Source: Butyrivibrio sp. (lineage in GTDB: Bacteria > Bacillota_A > Clostridia > Lachnospirales > Lachnospiraceae). Taken from it: a DNA stretch of 24,539 nucleotides. The notes below the pieces were generated by a model. That model had not been told where the DNA came from, made no database searches, and saw only the letters and a list, made by a program, of their open reading frames with translations. The position numbers and the translations under genes are program-made. The stretch spans positions 1-24,539 of the forward strand of contig NZ_JAILQF010000333.1 in assembly GCF_024699075.1 (NCBI RefSeq). The letters run 5' to 3'. Every line of letters begins with the position of its first letter. The stretch's first letter is position 1. Shown one piece after another: positions 12,819 through 21,090 of the stretch.

Positions 12819-14720
12819 ATGCCAAATATTGCGTTATTGTTTCCGGAAGAGTATATGCTGGAAATTGTTTCAGATATGCCTTCAGAAATAAAAAATGAGA
12901 TAGTTTTTAAAAAGCGTATTGAAACTGTGAATGCAATTAGCGAGGCCAGAAATGCAATAAATGCCGGAGCAGATATAATTGTTGCAAGAGGATATCAGCA
13001 CGTTCTTATAGAAACTTATACCAGTATTCCTACGGTTGCTATCAAATTCCAGGCACAGGAAGTTGGGGCTTTAATAAAAAAAGCTAAGGAAATGATCAAG
13101 AATAAGAGACCGTGTATAGGTCTTATAGCTTTTCCAAATATGCTTGGAAATCTTGATATGCTAGAGGAATTATTCGATGTAAATCTGCATGTTATTACAA
13201 TTAATCAGATTGAAGAATGTGTTCTTGCATTAAAGAAGCTGGCGCAATTTAATGTAGATCTGATCATCGGGGGTAATGTCATATGTGAAGAAGCTGAGCA
13301 AATGGGCTATCCGACTCTTTTGTATAAATCAACCTTCGAATCGATATATAGTGCAATTGAAGAAGCTCGGCGTATTTCCAAAGCAATTGAAATTGAAAAG
13401 CAGAATGTAGCCCAGTTTACAACTGTTATGGATAATTCATTTAGTGGAATTATCAAGATAAACAAGAACCATCAGATTATTGCTATAAATAATCTTGCAA
13501 AATCCATGCTTAAAAATAATGATGAGAACGCAATTGGTTCTGATCTTTTTGAGCTCGTTCCGGAATTTGATAGAAATGCCGTGGATAAAGTTTTGTGCGG
13601 GGAACATGAGAATTACACAACTACTATCAGTGTAAAAAAACAATCCTGGATTTTGTTGATTGCACCTATACAATATGATGATAAAATTACCGGGGCAATT
13701 ATTTCTGTTCAAAAGCTGGGAGGTAATATTCCTAAAAACAACCTAAGCCATATGGATATTATAAAAAATGGCTTTGTTGCGGAAAAAACTTTTAAAGATA
13801 TTATTAGTATTGATGATGAGATGAAAGAACAGATTGAACTGGCTAAGATATATGCTCTTTCTTCAAAGCCTGTACTTATCTATTCAGGTGTAGGTAATCA
13901 GGCAGAAATTTTTGCAGAAGCAATACATAATAATAGCGTTCGGAAGGCTTGTTCTTTTGTTACAGTGGATGTAGACGGACTTAGCGATGCTCAGCAGGTA
14001 GAGCTTATATTTGGAGACTTAATGGGAAAAGATATCTCCAAGAGGACAGAATCTGCTATTGCAAGGGCCAATCATGGTACTCTTTTTATAAAAAATATTG
14101 ATAAACTCTCAAGGCAGGCACAAAGTCAGCTGCTTAGGAGCATAAATTTTAATAAAACACGAAGTACGGATATTCGTTCAATGGACGAATTTGATGCAAG
14201 AATAATCGCACTTTCAGAAAAAAATTTAATAAAGAAAATCGAAAACAATGAGTTTAATTTAGAATTGTTTTATCAATTGCATGGATTAACACTGGAGATT
14301 CCATATTTAAAAGACAGGATCGAGGATCTTGAATATTATTTTAAAGTAAGCATAAAAGAACTTTCAAAACAGTATAATAAATACTTAAAAATAAGTGATG
14401 ATGCAATTGAAAGAATAAAAGAGTTTTCATGGCCGGGGAATATTGTTCAGCTTAGAAGCTTTTGTGAAAGAGTCGTTGTTGTTGCGGATAAAAGGACCAT
14501 TGATGGGAGAGTGATCCTTAAGACCTATCAACAGCTTTATCCTGATGTATTAAATGATGATAGCGAAAAAAAGCTTGTAATATATAAGGAGCATGAGGCC
14601 AGACATTTGGAAGATCTTATGCTCAAATATAATGGTAATCGTAAAAGGATTGCTAATGAGCTTGGAATCAGCACAACAACTTTATGGAGAAAACTTAAGA
14701 AGCTGGGGATAGACGGATAA
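12819..14720 (+). CDS. PrpR-N / PAS / degenerate AAA+ / Fis-type HTH regulator of the glucarate operon
   Basis: A 633-residue protein. Residues 1-190 resemble the PrpR N-terminal sensor ('ADIIVARGYQHVLIETYTSIPTVAI'). Residues ~200-295 are a PAS domain ('FTTVMDNSFSGIIKINKNHQIIAINNLAKSML'). Residues ~325-560 align with the sigma-54 AAA+ domain, but its key motifs are lost: Walker A reads SGVGNQAE (no Lys), Walker B reads FIKNI (no Asp-Glu), GAFTGA is absent, and the arginine finger position reads FYQL. 'FSWPGNIVQLRSFCERVVV' and the C-terminal Fis-type helix-turn-helix 'KRIANELGISTTTLWRKLKKLG' are intact. It should still bind ligand and DNA but is unlikely to remodel sigma-54 RNA polymerase itself. 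It lies directly upstream of the glucarate genes, which it probably controls. The ribosome binding site is AAGGA. Confidence 0.88.
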   Translation: MPNIALLFPEEYMLEIVSDMPSEIKNEIVFKKRIETVNAISEARNAINAGADIIVARGYQHVLIETYTSIPTVAIKFQAQEVGALIKKAKEMIKNKRPCIGLIAFPNMLGNLDMLEELFDVNLHVITINQIEECVLALKKLAQFNVDLIIGGNVICEEAEQMGYPTLLYKSTFESIYSAIEEARRISKAIEIEKQNVAQFTTVMDNSFSGIIKINKNHQIIAINNLAKSMLKNNDENAIGSDLFELVPEFDRNAVDKVLCGEHENYTTTISVKKQSWILLIAPIQYDDKITGAIISVQKLGGNIPKNNLSHMDIIKNGFVAEKTFKDIISIDDEMKEQIELAKIYALSSKPVLIYSGVGNQAEIFAEAIHNNSVRKACSFVTVDVDGLSDAQQVELIFGDLMGKDISKRTESAIARANHGTLFIKNIDKLSRQAQSQLLRSINFNKTRSTDIRSMDEFDARIIALSEKNLIKKIENNEFNLELFYQLHGLTLEIPYLKDRIEDLEYYFKVSIKELSKQYNKYLKISDDAIERIKEFSWPGNIVQLRSFCERVVVVADKRTIDGRVILKTYQQLYPDVLNDDSEKKLVIYKEHEARHLEDLMLKYNGNRKRIANELGISTTTLWRKLKKLGIDG

Positions 14721-14757
14721 ACAGTTCAGATGATTGGTTTTAATCGTAAATAAATGA

Positions 14758-14886
14758 AGATAGGCAGTCTTAAAGGGCTGTCTATTTTGTTGCCCAAAAT
14801 ACAGATAGGCAGTCTTAAAGGACTGCCTATTTTGTTGCCCAAATACAGGTAGACAGCTAAAGCGGACTGTCTATTTTGCTGTAAAA
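14758..14886 (+). terminator. Three tandem terminator hairpins (45/44/40-bp direct repeats)
   Basis: Units start at 14758, 14803 and 14847. The first two are 45- and 44-base near-identical direct repeats beginning AGATAGGCAGTCTTAAAGG and ending TTGTTGCCCAAATAC-like. In unit 2 ATAGGCAGTC pairs perfectly with GACTGCCTAT followed by TTTTGTT; unit 1 has compensating G-U pairs. Unit 3 is diverged but keeps TAGACAG/CTGTCTA then TTTTG. Each unit can form a terminator-like stem. They separate the regulator gene from the operon leader. They arose by tandem duplication. Confidence 0.8.
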
Positions 14887-14933
14887 AACGCATAGAATTT
14901 GTTTGCTTTAGAAAAGCTTTCATTTGTGAAACA

Positions 14934-15057
14934 AAATGCTTTATTATCATTTCAAATGATTTCAAATGCCGATTCACTACTAGTGATAAGAATAAAAACG
15001 TCCAGATAATGTGAATCAAATTGAAATGTTTGAAATATTTATATTTCATATATGAAA
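14934..15057 (+). promoter_or_regulatory. Palindrome-rich operator region upstream of garR
   Basis: This AT-rich stretch holds several dyads: TTTGT-GAA-ACAAA (14932-14944 region), two direct copies of ATTTCAAATG (14949-14968), CACTA-C-TAGTG (14975-14985), GATTCAC (14971) facing GTGAATC (15011), a perfect 18-bp TGAAATAT-TT-ATATTTCA (15031-15048), and a perfect 14-bp TTTCATATATGAAA (15044-15057) that overlaps it. TGAAA/TTTCA is the shared half-site. These are good candidates for binding by the upstream Fis-type HTH regulator. Binding is an inference. Confidence 0.5.
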
Positions 15058-15088
15058 CAAGAAACATTATATATAAAAATCGTGATTT

Positions 15089-15128
15089 CTATTGGCCTTT
15101 TGGTCAATAGTTTGCATGGATAGCAAAC
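15089..15128 (+). promoter_or_regulatory. Leader dyads and a sigma-54-like -24/-12 sequence before garR
   Basis: CTATTGGCC, a TTTT loop, then GGTCAATAG (15089-15110) form a 9-bp stem with one G-U pair. It is followed directly by GTTTGC-N7-GCAAAC (15110-15128). TTGG at 15100-15103 and TTGCA at 15112-15116 have the exact spacing of a sigma-54 promoter (GG, 10 bases, GC), 76 bases before the garR ATG. The CACG part of the -24 box is not conserved. Either a true -24/-12 promoter or a coincidence within overlapping operators is possible. Confidence 0.4.
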
Positions 15129-15191
15129 GTTAGAATGGGCATAGTTAAAAACTCATTCACAAATCTTTTTTTAAGAAGGAGGCAATACAAA

Positions 15192-16076
15192 ATGAAGATT
15201 GGATTTATAGGACTTGGAATTATGGGAAAGCCTATGAGCAAAAATTTATTAAAGGCTGGATACGAATTGGTTGTAAATAACAGAAGCAAAGCTGCTGTTG
15301 AAGAACTTGTAGCTGCCGGTGCAACTGGTGCAGACAGTGCAATGGAAGTAGCTAAACAGTGCGATGTAATTATTACAATGCTTCCAAATTCGCCACAGGT
15401 TAGGGAAGTATGTCTTGGAGAAAATGGAATTATTGATGGAGCAAAGCCTGGAACAATAGTAATAGATATGAGCTCTATTGATCCTGTAGAAAGCAAAGCA
15501 ATTGGAGCGGAGCTTATTAAAAAGGGTGTTGAAATGATGGATGCACCAGTAAGTGGTGGTGAGCCAAAGGCAATTGATGGAACTCTTTCAGTAATGGTTG
15601 GAGGAACTAAAGAGAACTTCGACAAATATTATGATCTTTTAATGGCAATGGCAGGTTCTGTTGTATATGTTGGAGATCTTGGTTCTGGAAACGTTGCCAA
15701 GCTGGCTAATCAGGTTATTGTAGCTCTTAATATTGCTGCTGTTTCAGAAGCGCTTACACTTGCAGTAAAAAATGGAGCAGATCCGGAGCTTGTATACAAG
15801 GCAATTAGGGGTGGCCTTGCAGGTTCTACTGTTCTTGATGCTAAAGCGCCAATGATGATGGCTCATAATTTCAAGCCTGGATTTAGAATCGAACTTCACA
15901 TTAAGGATCTGGCCAATGCAATTAATGCAGCTCATGCTACAGATACAGCACTTCCACTTACATCTCAGGTTATGGAGATCATGCAGTCTCTTAAGAATGA
16001 TGGCTGTGCAGTAGAAGATCACAGTGCAATTGTTCGTTATTATGAGAAGATTTCTGATACTTCTGTAGAAAAGTAA
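15192..16076 (+). CDS. garR: 2-hydroxy-3-oxopropionate (tartronate semialdehyde) reductase
   Basis: A 294-residue member of the beta-hydroxyacid dehydrogenase family. The N-terminal Rossmann motif is 'GFIGLGIMGKPMSKNL', the substrate-binding motif is 'DAPVSGGEPKA' (residues 118-128), and the catalytic Lys is K170 in 'GNVAKLANQ'. It reduces tartronate semialdehyde to D-glycerate with NAD(P)H in the cytoplasm. The start is the ATG at 15192, with AAGGAGG 9 bases upstream; an in-frame upstream extension has no such site. Adjacent glucarate dehydratase and glycerate kinase genes favour GarR over hydroxyisobutyrate dehydrogenase. It is the first gene of the six-gene operon. Confidence 0.93.
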   Translation: MKIGFIGLGIMGKPMSKNLLKAGYELVVNNRSKAAVEELVAAGATGADSAMEVAKQCDVIITMLPNSPQVREVCLGENGIIDGAKPGTIVIDMSSIDPVESKAIGAELIKKGVEMMDAPVSGGEPKAIDGTLSVMVGGTKENFDKYYDLLMAMAGSVVYVGDLGSGNVAKLANQVIVALNIAAVSEALTLAVKNGADPELVYKAIRGGLAGSTVLDAKAPMMMAHNFKPGFRIELHIKDLANAINAAHATDTALPLTSQVMEIMQSLKNDGCAVEDHSAIVRYYEKISDTSVEK

Positions 16077-16108
16077 AAAACTTGATAATATTGGGAGGAA
16101 CATTTTTA

Positions 16109-17521
16109 ATGAGCGAATCAACTAGAATGCTTCTGGGTCTTGCTATAGGTATTATTGTTATGATTTTTCTTGTATCTAAAACAAAGGTACATACATTTAT
16201 AGCATTATTAGTAGCATGCGTCGTTACGGGTATTGTGGGTGGAATGCCACTTGTTGATGTTACAAATACATTGGCGGATGGTTCAACAGAAACAACAACA
16301 GGTCTTGTTACTGCCATAAAGAATGGCTTTGGTAATACTTTAAAAAGTACCGGAATTATCATAGGACTTGGAGTTATGATGGGCGGTATTCTGGAAAAAT
16401 CCGGAGCTGCAGAGAGAATGGCTTATTCATTTATTAAGGCTGTTGGCAAGAAAAAAGAAGAATGGGCTCTTGCCATAACAGGATGGTTTATTTCTATTCC
16501 GGTATTTGCAGATTCTGCTATTGTAATTTTTGCACCACTTTGTAAGGCAATTTCAAAGGTTACAGGAAAATCTCTAATAGGTCTTGCACTTGCAATGGCA
16601 GCTGGACTTCAGCTTACACATTGCCTTGTACCACCTACTCCAGGACCTACTACTGCAGCAAGTATGCTGGGAGTAGATGTTGGACAGATGATTGTTGTGG
16701 GTGCATTAGTTTCAGTTCCAATGCTTATTGTAGCAGTTTTATATTGTAAGTATATAGGTAAGAAAATTTATCAGATTCCAAATGACAATGGTGGATTTGA
16801 ACGTAAAGAATTCAAAGAAGAATATATTAAATCAATGGAAGAACTGGATATGCTGGTTAGTAATAAGAATCTTCCAGGATTATTTATCTCAGTTGCTCCT
16901 ATTGTGATTCCACTTATTCTTATACTTACAAATACCGTTCTTGGACTTTTTGATATAGATGTTTGTTGTCTTAAGTTTATTGGAGAACCTGTTATAGCTC
17001 TTGGAATTGGTACAATAATTGCTATATATGGCCTTATGGGACGTGCAGATAAGAAGGTTACTCTTTCTATTATGGATGATGCTATTAAAAGTACAGGTAT
17101 CATAATGCTTATTACAGGAGCAGGTGGTTCACTTGGTAATGTTATTAAGGTTTCAGGTATTGGTGATGCTCTTGGAGAGCTTGTACTTGGATGGCCTATT
17201 CCTGTTATCCTCATTCCTTTTATTATTGCAGCACTTATGAGAATTGCACTTGGTTCAGCTACTGTAGCTATTACAACCGCTGCATCACTTTCGGCATCAT
17301 TTATTGGGGTTATCTCAGTTAGTCCTCTTCTTATGGCTATTTCCTGCTGCGTAGGTGCAATATCATTTTCATATTTCAATGATAGTGGATTCTGGGTATG
17401 GAACGGAATGTTTGGAGTTGAAGAACTAAAAGATCAGGTTAGATGTAAAACAGCAATATCACTAATAATGGCAGCCGTTGGCATTATTGAATTACTGATA
17501 CTTGGGTTATTTATAAAATAA
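16109..17521 (+). CDS. GntP-family permease, likely glucarate/galactarate uptake
   Basis: A 470-residue protein with about 12 hydrophobic segments. Family marks are '[20 protein letters not shown]', '[16 protein letters not shown]', '[21 protein letters not shown]', '[17 protein letters not shown]' and '[13 protein letters not shown]'. GntP proteins are proton-coupled importers of gluconate and related sugar acids. E. coli glucarate uptake uses a different (MFS, GudP) family, so a GntP here is an alternative solution, and its substrate is inferred from the operon. The start is the ATG at 16109 with GGGAGG upstream; it begins 32 bases after garR. Confidence 0.92.
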   Translation: MSESTRMLLGLAIGIIVMIFLVSKTKVHTFIALLVACVVTGIVGGMPLVDVTNTLADGSTETTTGLVTAIKNGFGNTLKSTGIIIGLGVMMGGILEKSGAAERMAYSFIKAVGKKKEEWALAITGWFISIPVFADSAIVIFAPLCKAISKVTGKSLIGLALAMAAGLQLTHCLVPPTPGPTTAASMLGVDVGQMIVVGALVSVPMLIVAVLYCKYIGKKIYQIPNDNGGFERKEFKEEYIKSMEELDMLVSNKNLPGLFISVAPIVIPLILILTNTVLGLFDIDVCCLKFIGEPVIALGIGTIIAIYGLMGRADKKVTLSIMDDAIKSTGIIMLITGAGGSLGNVIKVSGIGDALGELVLGWPIPVILIPFIIAALMRIALGSATVAITTAASLSASFIGVISVSPLLMAISCCVGAISFSYFNDSGFWVWNGMFGVEELKDQVRCKTAISLIMAAVGIIELLILGLFIK

Positions 17522-17546
17522 ATTGATTTGGATGGAGGATATAAAG

Positions 17547-18878
17547 ATGGCAGTGCCAATTATTACTGAAATGGAAGTGTGGCCGGTTGCAGGACGTGAC
17601 TGTATGGAGCTTAATTTGAGCGGCGCACATGCACCATATTTTACCAGAAATATAGTTATTTTACATGCTGACAACGGAGAGACTGGTGTAGGAGAAGTTC
17701 CGGGTGGAAAGAAGATAACCGACGCTCTTGAACAGGTCAAAGATATTGTTGTTGGCACAAGTATTGCAGATTATAAACAGACTCTTACAAAGATAAAGAA
17801 GTGGCTTGATAGCAATATAAAAGATGATGTAAGAGGCTTACAGACTTTTGATCTGCGTACAGGAGTACATGTCCTTACAGCAGTTGAAGCTCCTTGTCTT
17901 GATCTTTTGGGAAAATATTTAAATGTTCCGGCAGCAGCACTTATGGGAGATGGAATTCAGAGACAGAAGGTTCGCTTTTTAAGTTATCTCTTCTATGTAG
18001 GAGACAGAAAGAAAACTGATCTGCCATATGCTTCAGAGGAAGATTCTGATTGTGAGTGGTACAGGATACGTCATGAAGAGGCACTTACACCAGAAGCAAT
18101 TGTTGCCCAGGCAAAGGCAACTCATGAAAAATATGGTTTCGAAGATTTTAAATTAAAGGGCGGTGTGCTCGAAGCAAGAGAAGAACTTAAGGCTGTTCAG
18201 GCTATAAAAGATGCTTTTCCAAATGCAAGAGTTGATCTTGATCCTAATGGAGCGTGGTCTCTTAAGGAAGCGCTTGAAATTGCACCTGAACTTAAAAAGG
18301 TACTTGCTTATTGTGAAGATCCTTGCGGAGCAGAAAATGGTTTTTCTGGTCGTGAAATCATGTCTGAGTTTAAGAGGGATTCAGGAATGCCAACTGCTAC
18401 AAACATGATCAATACAGACTGGAGACAGATGTGCCATTGCATTTCTCTTAGAAGCGTGGATATTCCTCTTGCAGATCCTCATTTTTGGACAATGAACGGT
18501 TCAGTACGTGTAGGTCAGCTGTGCAACGACTTTGGCCTTATGTGGGGATGTCATTCCAATAATCATTTTGACATTTCACTGGCAATGGTTGTTCAATGTG
18601 CAGCAGCAATTCCAGGAAAGATGAATGGTATCGATACACATTGGATCTGGCAGGAAGGACTTGAGCGTTTAACTAAAGAACCTATGCAGATCAAAGATGG
18701 ATGTATTGAACTCCCGGCCAAAGGCGGTCTGGGTATTGAAGTTGATATGGAACAGATCAAGGCAGCAAATAAACTTTATGTAGATAATAATCTTGGCGCA
18801 AGAGATGATTCTGTAGGAATGCAATATCTTATTCCGGGATGGAAGTTTGATAACAAGAAGCCTTGTCTTGTACGTTGA
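17547..18878 (+). CDS. gudD: Glucarate dehydratase
   Basis: A 443-residue enolase-superfamily enzyme, nearly the same length as E. coli GudD. Active-site residues are all present: the KxK pair K202/K204 in 'FKLKGG', metal ligands D232 ('DLDPNGAWS'), E257 ('YCEDPCG') and N286 ('TNMINTDW'), D310 in 'LADPHFW', and the base H336 in '[12 protein letters not shown]'. They sit at a constant offset of 3 from the E. coli numbering. It dehydrates D-glucarate (and L-idarate) to 5-keto-4-deoxy-D-glucarate, using Mg2+. The start is the ATG at 17547, 8 bases after GGAGG; it lies 25 bases behind the permease gene. Confidence 0.96.
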   Translation: MAVPIITEMEVWPVAGRDCMELNLSGAHAPYFTRNIVILHADNGETGVGEVPGGKKITDALEQVKDIVVGTSIADYKQTLTKIKKWLDSNIKDDVRGLQTFDLRTGVHVLTAVEAPCLDLLGKYLNVPAAALMGDGIQRQKVRFLSYLFYVGDRKKTDLPYASEEDSDCEWYRIRHEEALTPEAIVAQAKATHEKYGFEDFKLKGGVLEAREELKAVQAIKDAFPNARVDLDPNGAWSLKEALEIAPELKKVLAYCEDPCGAENGFSGREIMSEFKRDSGMPTATNMINTDWRQMCHCISLRSVDIPLADPHFWTMNGSVRVGQLCNDFGLMWGCHSNNHFDISLAMVVQCAAAIPGKMNGIDTHWIWQEGLERLTKEPMQIKDGCIELPAKGGLGIEVDMEQIKAANKLYVDNNLGARDDSVGMQYLIPGWKFDNKKPCLVR

Positions 18879-18944
18879 TACCATGGCTAGAGTTTAGGAT
18901 TTTTGATGGCAGGAAAATATTAAAAATTAATTGTAGGAGATTTT

Positions 18945-19844
18945 ATGAATATAGATTTTTTGAAGGGTGTAATAGTGCCTATAATTACACCAATAGATGA
19001 AAATGAGCTTATAGATGAGGAATCTATGAGACGCCAGGTTGACTTTGTTATAGATGGAGGAGTTAAAGGAATCCTTGCATTTGGAAGTAATGGCGAATTT
19101 TATATGATTGAAGAAGACGAGATGAAACGTGGTCTTCAAATCATGGTTGATCAGGCGGCAGGACGTGTACCGATTTATTTTGGAATCGGTGCCATCAGCA
19201 CAAAGAAGTGTGTTCGTCTTGCAAAGATGGCTAAAGAAAACGGAGCATCAGGAATCTCTATTTTACAGCCAATGTTTTTAAAGCCAAACGAAACAGAGTT
19301 ATTCCTGCATTTTAAGACAATTGCAGATGCTGTTCCTGATACACCTGTTCTTCTTTATAACAATCCTGGAAGAGTTGGTTATACAATGTCCGGAGATCTA
19401 GTTGAAAAATTGGCTCATGAAGTTGAGAACATTGTTGGCATGAAGGACACAAGTGGTGATATAACTCAGACTTCTGAATTTATCAGAAGAACAAGAGATG
19501 TAGACTTTAAGGTATTCGGCGGTAAAGATACTCTTTTGTATGCATCCCTTTGTCACGGTGCTGTAGGCGGAGTCTGCACATCTGCTAATTTTATGCCGGA
19601 AATGATCACTGATGTATACAATAAGTATATAGAAGGCGATCTGAAGGGTGCATTAGAGGCACAATTTAAATTAAATCCTGTTAGACTTTCAATGGACAAA
19701 GCCAGTTTCCCTGTAGCTTCTAAAGATATGGCTAATCTTAGAGGAAATAAAATCGGTGAACCATATAAGCCTAATTTAAAGACACCGGAAGGCCCTGTTC
19801 TTTATAAAATAAAGGAAGAGATGTCTAAAGCAGGATTATTATAA
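18945..19844 (+). CDS. DHDPS/NAL-family lyase, proposed 5-keto-4-deoxyglucarate aldolase
   Basis: A 299-residue class I pyruvate-lyase-family (beta/alpha)8 barrel. It has 'GVIVPIITPIDENELID', 'FGSNGEFYMI' in place of the dihydrodipicolinate synthase 'GTTGE' loop, the catalytic Tyr Y138 in 'YNNPGRVGY', and the Schiff-base Lys K167 in 'VGMKDTSGD'. The family includes DapA, NanA, YagE-type aldolases and the decarboxylating dehydratase KdgD. The pathway needs an aldolase giving pyruvate plus tartronate semialdehyde, and GarR and GarK flank it. No GarL (class II) gene is present, so I propose that this enzyme does the cleavage. Conversion to 2-oxoglutarate semialdehyde is the alternative, but GarR/GarK would then be unexplained. 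Ribosome binding site AGGAG. Confidence 0.85.
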   Translation: MNIDFLKGVIVPIITPIDENELIDEESMRRQVDFVIDGGVKGILAFGSNGEFYMIEEDEMKRGLQIMVDQAAGRVPIYFGIGAISTKKCVRLAKMAKENGASGISILQPMFLKPNETELFLHFKTIADAVPDTPVLLYNNPGRVGYTMSGDLVEKLAHEVENIVGMKDTSGDITQTSEFIRRTRDVDFKVFGGKDTLLYASLCHGAVGGVCTSANFMPEMITDVYNKYIEGDLKGALEAQFKLNPVRLSMDKASFPVASKDMANLRGNKIGEPYKPNLKTPEGPVLYKIKEEMSKAGLL

Positions 19845-19858
19845 AAAAGTACAACACT

Positions 19859-21082
19859 ATGGGAATTCATTTGATGACTGAAGCAAATCGCTGTCTGCAA
19901 TGTAAGAAACCTATGTGTATGGAAGCCTGCCCGATTCACACTAATATCCCTCAAATTATAAGTTTGATAAAGAGTGGTGATCGAACGGAAGCAGAGCGGC
20001 AGCTTTTTGAAAATAATCCTATGTCTGCAGTATGTGCTATTATCTGTGATCACGAAGCACAGTGTGCCGGACATTGCGTTCTTGGAAGGAAGGCAAGTCC
20101 GGTACAGTTCTACGAGATAGAAAAATATATAAGTGATTCTTATCTGGATAAATTTGAAGCTGAAACCAAAGGCCCCAAAAAAGACAGGATTGCTATAATT
20201 GGTAGTGGTCCTGCCGGGCTTACTGCAGCAATTCTTCTGGCAAAGAAAGGTTATCCAATAACTATTTTTGAGGAAAAAGAGGCAATTGGAGGAATGCTTA
20301 GATACGGTATACCGGAGTTCAGGCTTTCCAATAATCTGGTCGACAAATATAAAGAAGTACTGGATAAGCTTAATGTCAAGGTTCGTCCTAATACAGTTCT
20401 CGGCGGAGCTCTCAAAATAGATGATCTGTTCAGAGATGGTTATAAAGCTGTATTTGTTGCTACAGGCGTTTGGAGACCTAAAACTCTTGGAATAGTTGGG
20501 GAGAGTCTTTCAAATGTTCATTATGGAATCGCTTATTTATCCAAACCTGATGCTTTCAGGCTGGGATCAAAAGTGGCTATAATAGGAATGGGAAATGTTG
20601 CAATGGATGTAGCCAGAACAGCTATAAGACATGGTTCCAAAGAAGTTACGTTATATGCGAGGAGTAAAAGAATCGCAGCAAGTAATGATGAGCTGGAATT
20701 CGCCAGATTTGATGGTGCAAGGTTCGAATTTGGATATGATATAGATAGTATTACAGATAAGGGACCGGTATTTAAAATTGCAAGATTTGATGAAAATGAT
20801 AAAGTAATAGGCTATGAAGAAGATACTGTTCAGATCATGGCAGATTCAACTATTATAGCGATAAGCCAGGTTGCTAAAAATAAGCTTATTCTGACAACAG
20901 ATGATCTGAAAGCAAATGATAAAGGGCTGCTCATAACAGATGAAAACTGTATGACAACAGTTCCCGGAGTATTTGCAGCAGGAGATGTGGTTCATGGCTC
21001 TAATACAGTTGTTCATGCAGCTTGTGAAGCAAAGAGGGCCGCATATGGAATTATTAAATATCTAGATAATTTAAGCAGATAG
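19859..21082 (+). CDS. GltD-like NAD(P)/FAD oxidoreductase with N-terminal Fe-S domain
   Basis: A 407-residue protein. The N-terminal domain has 'CLQCKKPMCMEACP' (C12, C15, C20, C24) and 'CAIICDHEAQCAGHC', the two-cluster Fer4_20 type seen in glutamate synthase small subunits. Then come the FAD motif 'IIGSGPAGLTAA', the NAD(P) motif 'IIGMGNVAMDVA', and the C-terminal 'GVFAAGDVVHGSNTVVHAACEAKRAA'. It is shorter than GltD (near 470-490) and has no large subunit, NfnA or other partner nearby. It lies 14 bases after the lyase and 8 before garK, so it belongs to the operon. No step of glucarate breakdown needs it; electron transfer to or from an unlinked partner is an inference. No clear ribosome binding site marks the start; ATG 19874 is an alternative. 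Confidence 0.88.
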   Translation: MGIHLMTEANRCLQCKKPMCMEACPIHTNIPQIISLIKSGDRTEAERQLFENNPMSAVCAIICDHEAQCAGHCVLGRKASPVQFYEIEKYISDSYLDKFEAETKGPKKDRIAIIGSGPAGLTAAILLAKKGYPITIFEEKEAIGGMLRYGIPEFRLSNNLVDKYKEVLDKLNVKVRPNTVLGGALKIDDLFRDGYKAVFVATGVWRPKTLGIVGESLSNVHYGIAYLSKPDAFRLGSKVAIIGMGNVAMDVARTAIRHGSKEVTLYARSKRIAASNDELEFARFDGARFEFGYDIDSITDKGPVFKIARFDENDKVIGYEEDTVQIMADSTIIAISQVAKNKLILTTDDLKANDKGLLITDENCMTTVPGVFAAGDVVHGSNTVVHAACEAKRAAYGIIKYLDNLSR

Positions 21083-21090
21083 GAGTAGGT

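Noticed and set aside
14758..14886. CRISPR-like array
   Set aside because: Only three contiguous units with no variable spacers; each is a terminator hairpin.
15104..15625. Minus-strand frame (173 codons) opposite garR
   Set aside because: It overlaps garR and its ribosome binding site; its composition is that of a complementary shadow and no motif is present.
16771..17379. Long minus-strand frame (about 202 codons) opposite the GntP permease
   Set aside because: It is antisense to a clearly conserved permease, has low-complexity Ile/Ser/Pro composition and no ribosome binding site.
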